64,000 nucleotides of DNA from Aurantimonas coralicida DSM 14790 (GCF_000421645.1 NZ_ATXK01000002.1:186001-250000); one strand, 5' to 3'; shown: positions 50,535 to 60,426, counted from the first letter of the stretch. Notes: generated from the sequence alone by a model not told the origin. Numbers and translations are program-made.

Positions 50535-51161
50535 GCAAAAGCTCTCCTGCGCTCCGGCCCATGCTTGGGCAGAAGTCAGCCGCACCCGCGGCGTGGGAGC
50601 GCCGGGATCGACTACGAATAAATTGTGGAAGGACGGATTTAGACTCTAGGCGAGATGGGGCCGCGCCGCTGGCAACTCGAACCGTGACCGAATGTTCTGG
50701 ATAAGTTCGGTTGTCCCCGCACTTCGTCTTTCCCCGCACTTGTTTCGAGGAGGAAAATACGAAACGCGACAGCTTCGGGCAAGGCTCGCAAACCGTGAAT
50801 CGCAATGCGAGCACCCCCAGTGTGGCAGACTCGTCCCGCGTGAATCATTGCCCGTCAGGGTAAACACCAGTGGTTCTGGTGACTTGGCTCCCAAGCAGCT
50901 TTTGAGCGCATTGGGCAAAAGATAAAAATGAAAAAAATAAGGCGGTCCGCTTGACTCAAGGGCCGCTGAAACCGGCCTTAGCCGGCTGTTTTATGATGCT
51001 CACTGACCTTCTGCAAGTCACTGGAATCATTCGCCAAAACCACACGATGGAATCGCGGCGGGCGATCGGGAGGTTTGCGTGTGTCGAATCGATGACGGGC
51101 TCGCCGAAGGTCCTGCAAAGGCGCCGGGAATCACCCCGGGTCGCCATGGCGGGGCGCGGAA
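50535..51161. other. Non-coding stretch between rhodanese-dnaA and rpsT: possible dnaA promoter/oriC-like region
   Basis: No credible gene is seen over about 630 bp. The strand carries one near-consensus DnaA box in reverse orientation, TCTGGATAA at 50696-50704 (8 of 9). It also carries two direct repeats of CCCCGCACTT (50715 and 50732), a 7-bp inverted repeat GCTCGCA/TGCGAGC (50784-50812), and an A+T-rich run near 50920-50942 (GATAAAAATGAAAAAAATAA). A small hairpin CCGGC/GCCGG with TGTTTTA follows at 50972-50993. These are suggestive of a replication or regulatory region but fall short of a proven origin; in several rhizobia the origin lies elsewhere, near hemE. Confidence 0.4.
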
Positions 51162-51194
51162 TCAAAAAGGCCCGGCGGTTAAGCCAGGCCTTTC
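51162..51194 (-). terminator. Intrinsic terminator of rpsT
   Basis: On the minus strand GGCCTGGC pairs with GCCGGGCC-type bases (AAAGGCC 51166-51172 with GGCCTTT 51187-51193, extended by GGC/GCC) and is followed by TTTTT. It lies about 50 nt past the rpsT stop. Confidence 0.85.
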
Positions 51195-51246
51195 AAAAGG
51201 GTCTGAACGGGGCGCGATGCGCCCCTGTCAGTGGATCGAGCGAGCC

Positions 51247-51516
51247 TCAGGCTTCGCCGAGGGCCTTCACGCGATGCGACAGACGGGAGATCTTCCGCGA
51301 TGCCGTATTCTTGTGGAAGATCCCCTTCGAGGTCGCGCTCATCATCACCGGCTCGGCGGCGAGGAAGGCGGTCATCGCGGCGGTCTTGTCGCCCGATGCG
51401 ATGGCTTCCTCGACGCGGCGCAGATAGGTGCGGACCCGGCTGCGGCGAGCGGTGTTGACGGCAGTGCGTCGCGCGATCTTCCGCGCCGCTTTCTTGGCCG
51501 AAGGGGTGTTGGCCAT
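51247..51516 (-). CDS. rpsT: 30S ribosomal protein S20
   Basis: An 89-residue, Lys/Arg/Ala-rich protein of the usual length. [19 protein letters not shown] opens it, and the C-terminal [19 protein letters not shown] is the family signature. It binds the 5' domain of 16S rRNA. It lies between mutM and the dnaA region, the standard location in Hyphomicrobiales. A terminator follows. Confidence 0.97.
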   Translation of the reverse strand: MANTPSAKKAARKIARRTAVNTARRSRVRTYLRRVEEAIASGDKTAAMTAFLAAEPVMMSATSKGIFHKNTASRKISRLSHRVKALGEA

Positions 51517-51741
51517 GTTCGTCTCTCTCTGTCTGTCGCGACGATGCGCTTGTGTCGGTAAACTGCGGTTTGATCGTGCCGGGCGGCAAGAGGTGCACGC
51601 TGCAGCACGAAGAAACGGGCCGCACCATGGGTGCCGCCGAATTCAGAGCCTCTATAGGCAAGAGCGTTCGGCGCGTCAAGACAAAGTGCGGGCCCCGTCG
51701 GGCATTCCTCTTCGCGCCGCCGCACCGTTACGGACGCGGTC

Positions 51742-52635
51742 CTAGCGTTGGCAGGCCGGGCAGAAGAAGGTCGAGCGTCCCGACTGGACGATCCGCCGGA
51801 TGACTCCGCGGCAGCCCGCATGCCGGCACGGCTCGTGCTCGCGGTCATAGGCGGCGAAGCTGTGCTGGAAATAGCCGAGCGAGCCATCGGCCTGCCGGTA
51901 GTCGCGCAGCGACGAACCGCCGGCGGCGATGGCGTCGGCAATGGTCTCGCGGATGTTGAGCGCCAGGAGGTCGAGGCGCTGGCTCGGGCGGCCGTCCTTC
52001 TTCACCAGCGTTCCCGCCGCGCGCCGCGGCGACAGGCGCGAGCGCCACAGCGCCTCGCAGACATAGATATTGCCGAGCCCGGCGATGATGCGCTGATCGA
52101 GGAGCACCGCCTTGAGCGGCGCCGCGCGCCCGGCGAAGGCCGGGGCCAGCGCCGCGCCGGACAGGCTATTGCCCGTCGGCTCGATGCCGAGGCCGGAAAA
52201 ATGCGGATGGGTCTCCATCTCGGCCCGCGCGATCAGCGTCATGTAGCCGAAGCGCCGCGGGTCGTTGTAGATCACCGCGGCCGGCTGGCCGTCTCCGGTC
52301 GTGACCTCGAAACGCACGTGATCGTGGAGGCGGGCGGTGGAGCGTGGATGCTGGAAGACGCCCGGCAGGCTGTCGCCGTCCGGACCCTCGATGCGGAACG
52401 AGCCGGACATGCCCAGATGCATGGCGAGGAGGAGGTCGCCCTCCAGCTCGGCAACGAGATATTTCGCCCGCCGGCCGAGGGCCGTGATGCGCCGGCCGGT
52501 GACCCGTTCGGCGAAGCGTTCGGGCAGCGCAAACCGTAAATCCGGCCGCGCCAGATGCAGATGGGTGATGCGCGCACCTTCCAGGACGGGCTGCAGGCCG
52601 CGGCGGACCGTCTCTACCTCTGGCAATTCCGGCAT
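51742..52635 (-). CDS. mutM: Formamidopyrimidine-DNA glycosylase
   Basis: A 297-residue base-excision repair enzyme. The catalytic N-terminus is [13 protein letters not shown], the catalytic lysine is in LGRRAKYLV, and the C-terminal zinc finger is CRHAGC...FFCPACQR. It removes 8-oxoguanine. It is divergent from ubiE across 144 nt, a conserved pairing in alphaproteobacteria. The gap to rpsT is 225 nt. Confidence 0.97.
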   Translation of the reverse strand: MPELPEVETVRRGLQPVLEGARITHLHLARPDLRFALPERFAERVTGRRITALGRRAKYLVAELEGDLLLAMHLGMSGSFRIEGPDGDSLPGVFQHPRSTARLHDHVRFEVTTGDGQPAAVIYNDPRRFGYMTLIARAEMETHPHFSGLGIEPTGNSLSGAALAPAFAGRAAPLKAVLLDQRIIAGLGNIYVCEALWRSRLSPRRAAGTLVKKDGRPSQRLDLLALNIRETIADAIAAGGSSLRDYRQADGSLGYFQHSFAAYDREHEPCRHAGCRGVIRRIVQSGRSTFFCPACQR

Positions 52636-52779
52636 ATTCGATTAAGTCCCGAACCGTTGGGCCATCCGAGCGATGCGCCCGGCGAACCCAGCCTGCTTCG
52701 CGGAGGACGCGTCGCATGCCGGGATCGTCCGTCCCTATATCCGCATCGAAGCGATGCGATGCAATGAAGGTGCCGCCCC

Positions 52780-53559
52780 ATGTCGCGAACGCGTGTGACC
52801 GGAGCCGAAGCGATGGAGACGGCCTACGGCTTTTCCACGGTCACCGGCCGGGAAGAGAAGCAGGCCCGGGTCAATGACGTCTTCCATCGGGTCGCCGAGC
52901 GCTACGACCTGATGAACGACCTGATGTCGGGCGGCCTCCACCGCGTCTGGAAGAGCGCCATGGTGTCCTGGCTGTCGCCGCCGCACCGGGCCGGCTGGAA
53001 CTTCATCGACGTGGCCGGCGGCACCGGCGACGTCGCCTTCCGCATCACCGAGGCCTCGCGCCGGCGGGCCACCGGCACGGTTCTCGACATCAATGCCTCG
53101 ATGCTGGGCGTCGGCGCCGAGCGGGCGGTCAAGCGCGGCCTCGACGAGAATCTCGTCTTCGTGGAGGGCAATGCCGAGGAGCTGAAGCTGCCCGACGCCA
53201 GCTTCGACGCCTATACGATCGCCTTCGGCATCCGCAACGTGCCGCGCATCGACGCGGCGCTGTCGGAGGCCTACCGGGTGCTCAAGCCGGGCGGGCGCTT
53301 CATGTGCCTGGAATTCTCGGAAGTCGACATGCCGATCCTCGATAAGATCTACGAGCAATGGTCGTTCAAGGTCATTCCGCGCATCGGCGAGACCGTCGCG
53401 CGCGACCGCGAATCCTACGAATATCTGGTCGAGTCGATCCGCCGCTTCCCGAACCAGGCCAATTTCGCCTCCGCGATCCGCGCGGCCGGCTTCGAGCGTG
53501 TCTCCTATCGCAACCTGTCGGGCGGCATCGCGGCCATCCATTCCGGCTGGAAGCTCTGA
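52780..53559 (+). CDS. ubiE: Ubiquinone/menaquinone biosynthesis methyltransferase UbiE
   Basis: A 259-residue SAM methyltransferase. [20 protein letters not shown] opens the core, the SAM loop is [12 protein letters not shown], and [20 protein letters not shown] is the second family signature. It methylates the ubiquinone precursor ring at C5. ubiB follows after 21 nt. Confidence 0.96.
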   Translation: MSRTRVTGAEAMETAYGFSTVTGREEKQARVNDVFHRVAERYDLMNDLMSGGLHRVWKSAMVSWLSPPHRAGWNFIDVAGGTGDVAFRITEASRRRATGTVLDINASMLGVGAERAVKRGLDENLVFVEGNAEELKLPDASFDAYTIAFGIRNVPRIDAALSEAYRVLKPGGRFMCLEFSEVDMPILDKIYEQWSFKVIPRIGETVARDRESYEYLVESIRRFPNQANFASAIRAAGFERVSYRNLSGGIAAIHSGWKL

Positions 53560-53580
53560 TCTGAACGAACGGAGCCTCTC

Positions 53581-55167
53581 TTGGCCAATCCCGTCACCGG
53601 CACCCTTGCGCTTATCCGGGCCGTCTATGTTCTGGCCCGCGAAGGCGTCGTCGGCTCGTTTCCGGGCGAGGGCCTGCCGCCCGGCCCGGCGCTGCTGCAC
53701 CGCTTCGCTCGGCTGATCGAGCGCGGCTCGGCCGAGAACCGTCCGCGCTCCGACAACTTGTCGCGGGCCCTGAACCGGCTCGGCCCCTCCTACGTCAAGC
53801 TCGGCCAGTTCCTGGCGACGCGGCCCGACCTCGTGGGGGCGGCGACGGCCCAGGAACTCGGCCAGTTGCAGGACAAGGTGCCGCCGTTCCCGCGCGACCA
53901 GGCCGTCGCGGAGATCGAGACGACCCTCGGCCGGCGGATCGACGACCTGTTCATCGATCTCGGCGAGGTGGTGGGCGCCGCCTCGATCGCGCAGGTCTAC
54001 AAGGCCCGCATCCGCAACGAGGACGGCAGCGAGCGCTTCGCCGCGGTCAAGGTGGTGCGGCCGGGCGTGCGCATCCGCTTCCTGCGCCAGCTCGAGACCT
54101 TCGCCTTCATCGCCCAGTTCCTGGAGCGCTACGTGCGCTCGTCGCGCCGGCTGCGGCCGGTCGCCGTGGTCGAGACGCTGGCCCAGTCCACCCGCATCGA
54201 GATGGACCTGCGGCTGGAGGCGGCGGCCTCGTCCGAAATGGCCGAGAACACCGCCGACGATCCCGGCTTCCGCGTGCCGCGCATCGACTGGGAGCGCACC
54301 GGCCGCGACGTCCTTACGATGGAATGGATCGACGGCATCAAGATGAGCGATGTCGCCGGCATCGTCGAGGCCGGCCACGACACCAAGCAGCTCGGCGTGC
54401 TTATCGTGCAGTCCTTCCTGCGCCACGCCATGCGCGACGGCTTTTTTCATGCCGACATGCACCAGGGAAACCTGTTCGTGGCGCCGGACGGCGCCGTCGT
54501 CGCCGTCGACATGGGCATCGTCGGGCGCCTGTCGGACGAGTCCAAGCGGTTCCTCGCCGAAATCCTCTACGGCTTCATCCGGCGCGACTATCGCCGCGTC
54601 GCCGAGCTGCATTTCGAGGCGGGCTACGTGCCGCGCGGCCAGGACGTGGCGAGCTTCGCCCAGGCGCTGCGGGCGATCGGCGAGCCGATCTACGGCCAGC
54701 CGGCCGAGACCATCTCCATGGGCCATCTCCTGTCGCTGCTGTTCGAGGTGACCGAGCTCTTCGACATGCGGGCGCGTCCGGAACTCGTGCTTCTGCAGAA
54801 GACCATGGTGGTGGTCGAGGGCGTCGCGCGCTCCTTCGATCCGAAGTTCAACATGTGGGTGGCGGCCGAGCCGGTCGTGTCGGAATACATCCTCACCGAG
54901 CTCGGGCCCGCGGCCAAGCTGCGCGAGGCGCGCCGCGGCGTCGATTCGCTGTTCCATCTCCTGCGGCGCACGCCGGAGTTTGCCGGCGGGCTGGAAATCC
55001 TCGCCCGGCAGATGCCGGACCTCATCGAGAAGGGCATCCGCCTCGACGACGAGACGCTGAACAACCTGGCGACGGACAAGCGCTCCAGCGTGATCCTGCG
55101 CCTGATCGCCCAGTGGATCATCGCCTTGTCGCTGATGACCATCGCGCTCGGCTACACCTTCGGCTGA
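53581..55167 (+). CDS. ubiB: UbiB-family atypical kinase/ATPase for ubiquinone synthesis
   Basis: A 528-residue protein. The ABC1/ADCK features are SYVKLGQFLATRPDL (the KxGQ motif), VKVVRPGV, and catalytic-loop ADMHQGNLFV with VAVDMGIVGRL. Two C-terminal hydrophobic segments (VILRLIAQWIIALSLMTIAL) may anchor it in the membrane. The start is a TTG with GGAGCC upstream. It helps the Ubi enzymes act on membrane-bound quinone precursors. Confidence 0.93.
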   Translation: MANPVTGTLALIRAVYVLAREGVVGSFPGEGLPPGPALLHRFARLIERGSAENRPRSDNLSRALNRLGPSYVKLGQFLATRPDLVGAATAQELGQLQDKVPPFPRDQAVAEIETTLGRRIDDLFIDLGEVVGAASIAQVYKARIRNEDGSERFAAVKVVRPGVRIRFLRQLETFAFIAQFLERYVRSSRRLRPVAVVETLAQSTRIEMDLRLEAAASSEMAENTADDPGFRVPRIDWERTGRDVLTMEWIDGIKMSDVAGIVEAGHDTKQLGVLIVQSFLRHAMRDGFFHADMHQGNLFVAPDGAVVAVDMGIVGRLSDESKRFLAEILYGFIRRDYRRVAELHFEAGYVPRGQDVASFAQALRAIGEPIYGQPAETISMGHLLSLLFEVTELFDMRARPELVLLQKTMVVVEGVARSFDPKFNMWVAAEPVVSEYILTELGPAAKLREARRGVDSLFHLLRRTPEFAGGLEILARQMPDLIEKGIRLDDETLNNLATDKRSSVILRLIAQWIIALSLMTIALGYTFG

Positions 55168-55268
55168 GACCGGCACGCCGGGATCTCGCCCGGCGGCGCC
55201 TTTGTTGCTCCGGTAAGCGGCGGCCGCTAGACACGGGGCCGTGGAACAGCGTCTTTCGCGAGGCAGGC

Positions 55269-55313
55269 ATGGCGACCGCGACGATCGGGATCATTCAGGC
55301 GGAGCCGGCATGA
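55269..55313 (+). CDS. Possible 14-residue leader ORF overlapping coaBC start
   Basis: ATG at 55269 opens [14 protein letters not shown] and ends in a TGA that overlaps the coaBC ATG by four bases (ATGA). CGAGGCAGG precedes it. It may be a coupling leader or a chance frame; there is no homology evidence. Confidence 0.2.
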   Translation: MATATIGIIQAEPA

Positions 55314-56527
55314 GCGGCCTTTCGGGCAAACGGGTACTGCTGATCATCGGCGGCGGCATCGCGGCCTACAAGTCGCTCGACCTGATCCGCCGCCTGCGCG
55401 AGCGCGGCGCCGCGGTGACGCCGGTGATGACCGCGTCTGCCGGCGAATTCGTTACCCCGCTCGCCGTCGGGGCCTTGGCCGCCGCCAAGGTCTTCTCCGA
55501 TCTCTTCGACCGCGAGGACGAGCACGATGTCGGCCATATCCGGCTCGCCCGAGAGGCCGATGCGATCCTCGTCGCGCCGGCCACGGCCAATCTGATGGCC
55601 CGCGCCGCCAACGGGCTTGTTGACGATCTGGCGACGGCGATCCTGCTCGCCGCCCGCGCGCCGATCCTGATGGCGCCGGCGATGAACCCGGCCATGTGGA
55701 ACCACGCCGCGACCCGCCGCAATCATGCGACGCTGATCGCCGACGGCGTGCGCTTCGTCGGGCCGAATGCCGGCGAGATGGCCGAAGCAGGCGAGGCCGG
55801 CACCGGCCGCATGGCCGAGCCGACCGAGATCGCCGACGCGCTGGAAGCCATGCTGGACGCCGGGCCGAAGCCGCTGGCCGGCCGGCGGATCGTCGTCACC
55901 TCCGGGCCAACCCACGAGCCGATCGACCCCGTCCGCTACATCGCCAACCGTTCCTCGGGACGCCAGGGCCACGCCATTGCCGCGGCGCTGGCCGAACTGG
56001 GCGCCGAGGTGACGCTGGTCAGCGGCCCGGTGACGCTTCCCGATCCGGCCGGCGTGAGCGTTGCCCATGTCGAGACCGCCCGCGAGATGCTGGGCGCGGT
56101 CGAGGCCGCGCTGCCCGCCGATGCGGCGATCTTCGTGGCCGCCGTCGCCGACTGGCGGGCCGAGGCCGAGACGGCGCGCAAGATCAAGAAGACCGGTGGT
56201 GGACCGCCGGCGCTTGCCCTGACCGAGAACCCGGACATCCTGGCGACCATCGGCCATGCGCCGGATCGGCCGAAGCTGGTCGTCGGCTTTGCCGCCGAGA
56301 CCGACGATCTCCTCGCCAATGCCCGCGGCAAGCTCGCCCGCAAGGGTGCCGACGCGATCGTCGCCAACGACGTGTCGGCCGGGACCGGCGTCATGGGCGG
56401 CAGCGCCAATACGGTCCACATCGTGACGGCGGCAGGTGTCGAGGAATGGCCGAAAATGGACAAGACGGAAGTGGCGAGGCGCCTGGCCGCTTGGGTGGCC
56501 GACCGCCTGACGGGAGCGGCCTCATGA
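55310..56527 (+). CDS. coaBC: Bifunctional phosphopantothenoylcysteine decarboxylase/phosphopantothenate-cysteine ligase CoaBC
   Basis: A 405-residue enzyme with two domains. The N-terminal CoaC flavoprotein part has [13 protein letters not shown] and the substrate motif PAMNPAMW. The C-terminal CoaB synthetase has [14 protein letters not shown] and the downstream RSSGRQGHA loop. It performs two steps of coenzyme A synthesis. The ATG follows GCGGAGCCGG. dut overlaps its stop by four bases. Confidence 0.95.
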   Translation: MSGLSGKRVLLIIGGGIAAYKSLDLIRRLRERGAAVTPVMTASAGEFVTPLAVGALAAAKVFSDLFDREDEHDVGHIRLAREADAILVAPATANLMARAANGLVDDLATAILLAARAPILMAPAMNPAMWNHAATRRNHATLIADGVRFVGPNAGEMAEAGEAGTGRMAEPTEIADALEAMLDAGPKPLAGRRIVVTSGPTHEPIDPVRYIANRSSGRQGHAIAAALAELGAEVTLVSGPVTLPDPAGVSVAHVETAREMLGAVEAALPADAAIFVAAVADWRAEAETARKIKKTGGGPPALALTENPDILATIGHAPDRPKLVVGFAAETDDLLANARGKLARKGADAIVANDVSAGTGVMGGSANTVHIVTAAGVEEWPKMDKTEVARRLAAWVADRLTGAAS

Positions 56528-56976
56528 GCGTGCCGGCCATCGCGATCCTGCGCCTGCCCCACAATCCCGATCTGCCGCTGCCGGCCTATGAGAGCGCCGG
56601 GGCGGCGGGCGCCGACCTGCGCGCGGCGGTGACGGGGGAACTGGTGCTGGGGCCGGGCGAACGCCGGCTGGTGCCGACGGGCCTCGCCTTCGAGATTCCC
56701 GAAGGGTTCGAAGTGCAGATCCGGCCGCGCTCCGGTCTCGCTGTGAAGCACGGCGTCACCGTGCTGAACACGCCGGGCACGATCGACAGCGACTATCGCG
56801 GCGAGGTGCAGGTGGTGCTGGTCAATCTGGGCAGCGAAGCCTTCGCCATCGCGCGGGGCGACCGGATTGCCCAGATGGTCGTCGCGCCGGTGGTGCAGGC
56901 GACCTTCACCGAACAGGCGAGCCTGTCGGACAGCGCCCGCGGCGCCGGCGGCTTCGGCTCGACCGGCCGCAGCTAG
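56524..56976 (+). CDS. dut: Deoxyuridine 5'-triphosphate nucleotidohydrolase
   Basis: A 150-residue trimeric dUTPase. All five motifs are present: [40 protein letters not shown] and the C-terminal [10 protein letters not shown]. It starts inside the coaBC stop (ATGA), giving the conserved coaBC-dut pair. It is convergent with the GGDEF gene, with only 16 nt between stops. Confidence 0.97.
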   Translation: MSVPAIAILRLPHNPDLPLPAYESAGAAGADLRAAVTGELVLGPGERRLVPTGLAFEIPEGFEVQIRPRSGLAVKHGVTVLNTPGTIDSDYRGEVQVVLVNLGSEAFAIARGDRIAQMVVAPVVQATFTEQASLSDSARGAGGFGSTGRS

Positions 56977-56992
56977 GTGGGGCGGGTCAGCG

Positions 56993-57814
56993 TCAGCGGG
57001 CGGGCAGGGCGGTCAGCCGGGCGGCCTGCTGGTTCTGCTGCTGCCCGTCGGCCTGCAGATAGCGGCGGCCATGGGCGGCGACCGAGGTGATGGTCGTGCG
57101 GTTCCGGCCGGTGCGCTTCGAATGATAGAGATTGACGTCGGCCGCGCCATAGACCCGGTCGAAGAGCTGCGGCGTCGTATAGAAGGCGCCGCCGATGCTG
57201 ACCGACAGGCGGGCGCTCTGCTTGCCGTCGCTGACACTCAGCTTGCCGATGCTCAGCCGCAGGCGCTCGGCGACGGCCTTGCCCTGTTCGAGGCTGGTGC
57301 AGGGGAAGGAGATGGCGAATTCCTCGCCGCCCAGACGCCCGACCGCATCGGAGCCGCGCATCGACCGCTTCAGCGCCCCTGCGATGGCCTTCAGCGCCTT
57401 GTCGCCGGTCGGATGGCCGAGGCGGTCGTTGATCCGCTTGAAATGGTCGGCATCGACGATGAGCAGCATCAGGCCCGCATACTGGTGGTCGCCGAGGGCG
57501 GCCATGTGCCGGCGGATGACAGTGTCGAAGCCCGGACGGTTCAGGACGCCGGTGAGACGATCGGTCGTCGCGGCGCGCTGCAGGCCGTCATTGTGCTGCA
57601 TCAGCCCGGTCAGGCGGACGACGAAATAGATCGCATAGGGCACGGCGCTCAGCATCGGCACCACGACGGCAAAGCCCAGCGCACGGTTCAGCGCGGCCTG
57701 GCCGACACCGTCGAAGATGTGGAAGGCGGCGACCACCGACAGCAGCGTCATGGCCAGGAGCAACAGGACGAACTCGCCGAAAATGGTGCGAATGTGCTGG
57801 AAGGAGCGTGCCAT
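56993..57814 (-). CDS. Membrane GGDEF-domain diguanylate cyclase
   Basis: A 273-residue protein with two N-terminal transmembrane segments (VLLLLAMTLLSVVAAFHIF and FAVVVPMLSAVPYAIYFVV) and a C-terminal GGDEF domain. The active site is the accepted variant GGEEF (RLGGEEFAISF), preceded by DRLTGVLNRPGF and VDADHFKRINDRLGH. It should make c-di-GMP from GTP. No EAL or PAS domain and no I-site RxxD close to GGEEF are obvious. I chose the ATG giving 273 residues; a longer frame starts 34 codons earlier. Confidence 0.9.
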   Translation of the reverse strand: MARSFQHIRTIFGEFVLLLLAMTLLSVVAAFHIFDGVGQAALNRALGFAVVVPMLSAVPYAIYFVVRLTGLMQHNDGLQRAATTDRLTGVLNRPGFDTVIRRHMAALGDHQYAGLMLLIVDADHFKRINDRLGHPTGDKALKAIAGALKRSMRGSDAVGRLGGEEFAISFPCTSLEQGKAVAERLRLSIGKLSVSDGKQSARLSVSIGGAFYTTPQLFDRVYGAADVNLYHSKRTGRNRTTITSVAAHGRRYLQADGQQQNQQAARLTALPAR

Positions 57815-58070
57815 GCGCAATCTCGTTTCGTGCAAAGGGCGCGAGGGACCCGCCGTGATCCGCCATACTGGTGGGGGCGGCCTAAGAGAGGGTAAAGAAT
57901 TGGTTGCAAATTGCATGGATCGGCCGGCGCCGGCCTAGCAAGCTATTCCAGCCAGACCGCCGGCTTTGGATTGTCAGACCTCAAAACCGCGACCGATCCG
58001 GCATAGGTTAGGAACGATGACCGGGCGCGAAATGAATGAACGCCGGGCCGCGACAGGGAAGGAGACCATC

Positions 58071-59072
58071 ATGGACAAGGTAGTGAAAGAGGGCGCCGCA
58101 CGGACCCACGGGCGTGGACGCATCTACGATTCCATCGCCGACACCATCGGTGACACGCCGATCGTCCGGCTGGACAAGCTGGCGAAGGAAAAGGGCGTGA
58201 AGGCCAACCTTCTCGCCAAGCTCGAATTCTTCAACCCGATCGCCAGCGTCAAGGACCGCATCGGCGTCGCCATGATCGAGAAGCTCGAGGCCGACGGCCG
58301 GATCACGCCGGGCAAGACGACGCTGATCGAGCCGACATCGGGCAACACCGGCATCGGGCTCGCCTTTGCGGCCGCTGCCAAGGGCTACCGCCTGATCCTG
58401 ACCATGCCGGAGACCATGTCGATCGAGCGCCGCAAGATGCTGCGCCTGCTCGGCGCGGACCTGGTGCTCACCGAGGGCGCCAAGGGCATGAAGGGCGCCA
58501 TCGCCAAGGCCGGCGAGCTGGTGGCCGAGATCCCCGATGCGGTGATGCCGCAGCAGTTCGAGAACCCGGCCAACCCGGAAATCCACCGCGTCACCACCGC
58601 CGAGGAAATCTGGAACGACACCAAGGGCGAAATCGACGTGCTGGTGTCCGGCATCGGCACCGGCGGCACGATCACCGGCGCCGGCCAGGTGCTGAAGCAG
58701 CGCAAGCCCGGCGTCCGCATCGTCGCGGTCGAGCCGGAAGCCTCGCATGTCCTGTCGGGCGGCGATCCCGGCCCGCACAAGATCCAGGGCATCGGTGCGG
58801 GCTTCGCCCCGGCGATCCTCGACCGCGAGGTCTATGACGAGGTCGTGCAGGTCACCAATGACGACGCCTTCGAGATCGCCCGTCTCGTCGCCCGCATCGA
58901 GGGCGTGCCGGTGGGCATTTCCTCGGGTGCGGCGCTCTCGGCGGCGATCGCGGTCGGCCAGCGCCCGGAGATGGCGGGCAAGAACATCGTGGTGATCATC
59001 CCGTCCTTCGCCGAGCGCTATCTGTCGACGGCGCTGTTCGACGGCCTGGGCGACGAGGACGGCGCGAAATAG
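58071..59072 (+). CDS. cysK: Cysteine synthase A (O-acetylserine sulfhydrylase)
   Basis: A 333-residue PLP enzyme. The Schiff-base lysine is Lys61 in [11 protein letters not shown], the substrate loop is [11 protein letters not shown], and [12 protein letters not shown] binds PLP phosphate. It makes cysteine from O-acetylserine and sulfide. The ATG follows GAAGGAGACCATC. It lacks nearby cysE or regulators. A membrane-protein gene follows 40 nt downstream. Confidence 0.95.
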   Translation: MDKVVKEGAARTHGRGRIYDSIADTIGDTPIVRLDKLAKEKGVKANLLAKLEFFNPIASVKDRIGVAMIEKLEADGRITPGKTTLIEPTSGNTGIGLAFAAAAKGYRLILTMPETMSIERRKMLRLLGADLVLTEGAKGMKGAIAKAGELVAEIPDAVMPQQFENPANPEIHRVTTAEEIWNDTKGEIDVLVSGIGTGGTITGAGQVLKQRKPGVRIVAVEPEASHVLSGGDPGPHKIQGIGAGFAPAILDREVYDEVVQVTNDDAFEIARLVARIEGVPVGISSGAALSAAIAVGQRPEMAGKNIVVIIPSFAERYLSTALFDGLGDEDGAK

Positions 59073-59112
59073 CGCCGGACTTCTCCGGCCGTTCGGTCGA
59101 CGGGAGGGCGCC

Positions 59113-59667
59113 ATGGATGTCTTCGCGCTGGCCGAGCGGGCGATGCGCATGGACGAGGAGAGCTGGGCCCGCCATGCCAATCCCTGGAGCGTCTGGACCC
59201 GGGCGGCGATCCTGCCGCTCCTGGTTCTGGCGATCTGGAGCCGCTTCTGGATCGGCTGGTGGGCGCTCGCGCCGGTCGCGGCCCTCATGGTCTTCGCCAT
59301 GGTCAATCCACGGCTGTTTCCGCCGCCCCGCAATCCCGACAATTGGGCGTCGCGGGCGACCTTCGGCGAGCGGGTCTATCTGAACCGGAAGGCGGTGCCG
59401 GTCCCGGACCACCATCGCCGCGCCGCGACGATCCTCACCTTGGTCACCGCCATCGGGGTCGCCGTCCTGGCCTATGGCCTGATCCGGGGCGAGGCGACCG
59501 CCACGGTTGCGGGACTGATCATTGCGGAGGGCGGCAAGATCTGGTTCGTCGACCGCATGGTCTGGCTCTATGCCGACATGTGCGAGGTCTCTGATGAATA
59601 CCGCCGCTGGTTGGAGCCGAAGCCCGACGGGCGGCCGCCACAGTCCGGTGACCTGTCAGGCAGCTGA
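59113..59667 (+). CDS. Membrane protein, probably DUF6653 family
   Basis: A 184-residue protein. NPWSVWTR and NPRLFPPPRNPDNWASRATFGE match the DUF6653 pattern as I recall it. It has three or four hydrophobic segments (ILPLLVLAIWSRFW, WWALAPVAALMVFAMV, ILTLVTAIGVAVLAYGL) and a polar C-terminus. The function is unknown. It follows cysK and ends before a bidirectional terminator shared with rpsU. Confidence 0.65.
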   Translation: MDVFALAERAMRMDEESWARHANPWSVWTRAAILPLLVLAIWSRFWIGWWALAPVAALMVFAMVNPRLFPPPRNPDNWASRATFGERVYLNRKAVPVPDHHRRAATILTLVTAIGVAVLAYGLIRGEATATVAGLIIAEGGKIWFVDRMVWLYADMCEVSDEYRRWLEPKPDGRPPQSGDLSGS

Positions 59668-59682
59668 GGCGGCCCAGACACG

Positions 59683-59717
59683 AAAAAGCCCGGCGGATCG
59701 GATCCGCCGGGCTTTTT
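59683..59717. terminator. Bidirectional intrinsic terminator
   Basis: AAAAAGCCCGGCGGAT pairs with ATCCGCCGGGCTTTTT across a three-base loop, with T-runs on both strands. It separates the convergent DUF6653-like gene and rpsU. Confidence 0.93.
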
Positions 59718-59744
59718 CTGCTCTCGAGGAGCGAATGGGTCGTA

Positions 59745-60068
59745 TCAGTACTGCGAGGTCGCGGAAGCCGGACGCGGTGCACCGGCTGCGCCGTTGGCAC
59801 TGGCGCCTGTGCTCGGTGCGCCCGGGCGAGGTGCGCCGGGACGGATCTTGCGCTTCGGACCGGGCACGAGGCCTTCGCGCTGCGCTTGCTTGCGAGCAAG
59901 CTTGCGGGAGCGGCGGATCGCCTCCTGCTTCTGCCGAGCGCGTCGCTCGGACGGCTTCTCGTAGGCGCGACGCGCCTTCATCTCACGGAAGACGCCTTCG
60001 CGCTGCAATTTCTTCTTCAGCGCCCGCAGGGCCTGATCGACATTGTTGTCTCTGACGTCGACTTTCAA
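59745..60068 (-). CDS. rpsU: 30S ribosomal protein S21 with C-terminal extension
   Basis: A 107-residue protein. The core [40 protein letters not shown] and the basic helix [12 protein letters not shown] are typical. About 35 residues of Pro/Gly/Ala-rich tail ([18 protein letters not shown]) extend beyond the usual end. The start is probably TTG: AAGGAG sits six bases upstream of it, within codons that would be read if the ATG at 60083 were used instead. The small Lys/Ala-rich gene lies 109 nt upstream on the same strand. Confidence 0.93.
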   Translation of the reverse strand: MKVDVRDNNVDQALRALKKKLQREGVFREMKARRAYEKPSERRARQKQEAIRRSRKLARKQAQREGLVPGPKRKIRPGAPRPGAPSTGASANGAAGAPRPASATSQY

Positions 60069-60177
60069 AACGACTCCTTCCATCAGTTGATGGGCCACGG
60101 GCCATTTCCCTGCCTTGCGGGGCAGGTGGTGGCCGGGCCTCGGAATTGATTGGCGACCGAGTCGGTCTGCCAACCGG

Positions 60178-60426
60178 CTATTTAGCGCGCGCCGTCGGCT
60201 TTGTCGTCTTGGCCTTCGCCTTCGACGCCTTCGCCTCTGCCTTGGTCGGCTCAGGCGCTTCGGCCGCATCCCGCTCCATGCGGAGCTTCTTCAATCGTGC
60301 CGTCTTTTCCTGGACGGCCAGGCTTTCGGCGGCGATGATTCCAATCGCGGAGCCCTTGGCCGGTCGTTCCGGCGGTCCGGACAGTGCCGCTTCGGCGCGT
60401 TCACGCGCCTTCCTGGAATTTTCCAT
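60178..60426 (-). CDS. Small Ala/Lys-rich protein of unknown function
   Basis: An 82-residue protein beginning [20 protein letters not shown]. Its middle [21 protein letters not shown] is a predicted helix, and the C-terminus is a repetitive Lys/Ala tail ([21 protein letters not shown]) resembling histone-H1-like tails. GAAGG precedes the ATG; a GTG two codons earlier is also possible. It lies upstream of rpsU on the same strand. The family is not recognised. Confidence 0.6.
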   Translation of the reverse strand: MENSRKARERAEAALSGPPERPAKGSAIGIIAAESLAVQEKTARLKKLRMERDAAEAPEPTKAEAKASKAKAKTTKPTARAK

